6,693 bases of DNA, taken from assembly GCA_030610965.1 (NCBI GenBank), contig JAUWQU010000215.1, forward strand, positions 1-6,693, written 5' to 3'. Below are positions 5,957-6,693 of this stretch, one piece after another. The translations under genes were made by a program, and so were the position numbers. The notes beneath the pieces were generated by a model, which had not been told where the DNA came from, ran no database searches, and saw nothing but the letters and a program-made list of their open reading frames with translations. How positions within the stretch are numbered: the stretch's first letter is position 1; each line of letters starts with the position of its first letter. Source of the DNA: Phycisphaerae bacterium (GTDB lineage Bacteria; Planctomycetota; Phycisphaerae; SM23-33).

Positions 5957-6664
5957 ATGTCAGCACAAACAGACAAACGAGCGGTGTGCCTGCTGTCGGG
6001 CGGGCTGGACTCGGCCACGACGCTGGCCATCGCGCGCCGGCAGGGCTTTGCCTGCTGCGCCATAAGCTTCGATTACGGCCAGCGGCACCGGTTCGAGATC
6101 TCGGCCGCGAGGCGGGTGGCGGAGGCGATGGGTGTTTCGGACCATCGAATCGTCCGCCTGGACCTGAGCGCCTCGGGCGGCTTCGGAAGAAGTGCCCTTA
6201 CCGACGCGATAGACGTGCCCAAGGACCGCCCCGACGGCGGGGGGATTCCCGTCACGTACGTGCCTGCCCGGAACACGATTTTTCTGAGCATCGCCCTGGC
6301 GCGGGCGGAAGTGGTGGGGGCCTTCGATATTTTCCTGGGCGTCAACGCGATAGACTACAGCGGCTATCCCGATTGCCGCCCGGAGTTCATCGAGGCGTTC
6401 GAGCGGCTCGCCAACCTCGCCACGGCCTCGGCCGTCGAGGGCAAGGGCGCCTACCGCATTCGCACTCCGCTGATCCACATGACAAAGGCCGAGATCATAC
6501 GCACCGGCCTGGAACTCGGGGTGGACTACTCGCTGACTCACAGTTGCTACGACCCACCCGCCGAAGGTGTCTCCTGCGGCCACTGCGACTCCTGCCGGCT
6601 CCGCCTGGCCGGCTTCGCGGCCGCGGGAACGAAGGATCCGGCCCGCTACGACAGTAGCCAGTAG
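5957..6664 (+). CDS. queC: 7-cyano-7-deazaguanine (preQ0) synthase
   Basis: QueC converts 7-carboxy-7-deazaguanine to preQ0 with ATP and ammonia, supplying the substrate of QueF. The 235-residue product shows the ATP-binding PP-loop SGGLDS (14-19), the family strings FDYGQRH (38-44) and GYPDCRPEF (136-144), and TPLIHMTKAE (170-179). A C-terminal zinc site is formed by C197, C207, C210 and C213. All expected parts are present and the length is normal. I prefer the ATG at 5957; an in-frame TTG at 5951 would add two residues. No good Shine-Dalgarno sequence precedes either codon and I see no convincing plus-strand promoter, so expression signals are unclear. The last codons and the TAG stop lie within a tandem 7-bp repeat. 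QueD and QueE, needed upstream in the pathway, are not in the window. Confidence 0.95.
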   Translation: MSAQTDKRAVCLLSGGLDSATTLAIARRQGFACCAISFDYGQRHRFEISAARRVAEAMGVSDHRIVRLDLSASGGFGRSALTDAIDVPKDRPDGGGIPVTYVPARNTIFLSIALARAEVVGAFDIFLGVNAIDYSGYPDCRPEFIEAFERLANLATASAVEGKGAYRIRTPLIHMTKAEIIRTGLELGVDYSLTHSCYDPPAEGVSCGHCDSCRLRLAGFAAAGTKDPARYDSSQ

Positions 6665-6687
6665 CCGGTAGCTGGTAGCCAGTAGCC
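6653..6687. repeat. five tandem 7-bp units at the queC stop
   Basis: Five adjacent heptamers fit RGTAGCY: AGTAGCC at 6653, 6660 and 6681, GGTAGCT at 6667 and GGTAGCC at 6674. A partial unit AGT follows at 6688. The queC stop TAG is inside the second unit. Because seven is not a multiple of three, a unit gained or lost before the stop would change the QueC C terminus. It resembles the short tandem heptamers known in some bacterial intergenic regions; its role is unknown. Confidence 0.75.
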
Positions 6688-6693
6688 AGTTAA

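Overview
This GC-rich window holds six convincing protein genes and a few candidate control sites. It looks chromosomal: no transposase, phage gene, CRISPR array, rRNA or tRNA was seen. The best guess for the host is an anaerobic or facultative member of the Planctomycetota, perhaps of the Phycisphaerae type. The main reason is a large secreted protein that joins a terpene-cyclase-like helical toroid to DUF4159-type modules and ends in a Lys/Ala/Pro-rich basic tail, an architecture I associate with that phylum. A many-cluster RnfB also fits an anaerobe. This placement is inference, not a search result.

Layout. Positions 1-84 are a leader, or the end of an upstream gene, with three tandem 8-bp units. 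Then rnfB (85-999, +) encodes the iron-sulfur subunit of the Rnf ferredoxin:NAD+ oxidoreductase, with the rest of the complex presumably off the left edge. A membrane-anchored alpha/beta hydrolase follows on the same strand (1057-1911). A 38-bp convergent gap separates it from a minus-strand block read right to left: queF (5856-5506), apbE (5509-4280) and the DUF4159 gene (4280-1950). The stop and start codons in this block overlap by a few bases, so it looks like one translationally coupled operon. On the far right queC (5957-6664, +) diverges from queF across a 100-bp intergenic region and ends inside five tandem 7-bp units.

How the genes relate. QueC makes preQ0 and QueF reduces it to preQ1, so the divergent pair gives two consecutive steps toward queuosine in tRNA. 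ApbE attaches FMN covalently to Thr in exported or membrane proteins. Its classic substrates are the RnfG and RnfD subunits, so rnfB in the same neighbourhood is a plausible functional link even though the genes converge. The DUF4159 protein and the hydrolase have no assigned role.

Points most worth a second look: an RnfB whose last ferredoxin module has lost exactly the ligands of one cluster while keeping those of the other; an ApbE C-terminal tail that appears to run through a former intergenic region carrying the promoter and ribosome binding site of the next gene; a His-to-Tyr change beside the conserved Glu of QueF; and short tandem repeats at both ends of the window. I found no clear evidence of a wholly new system.
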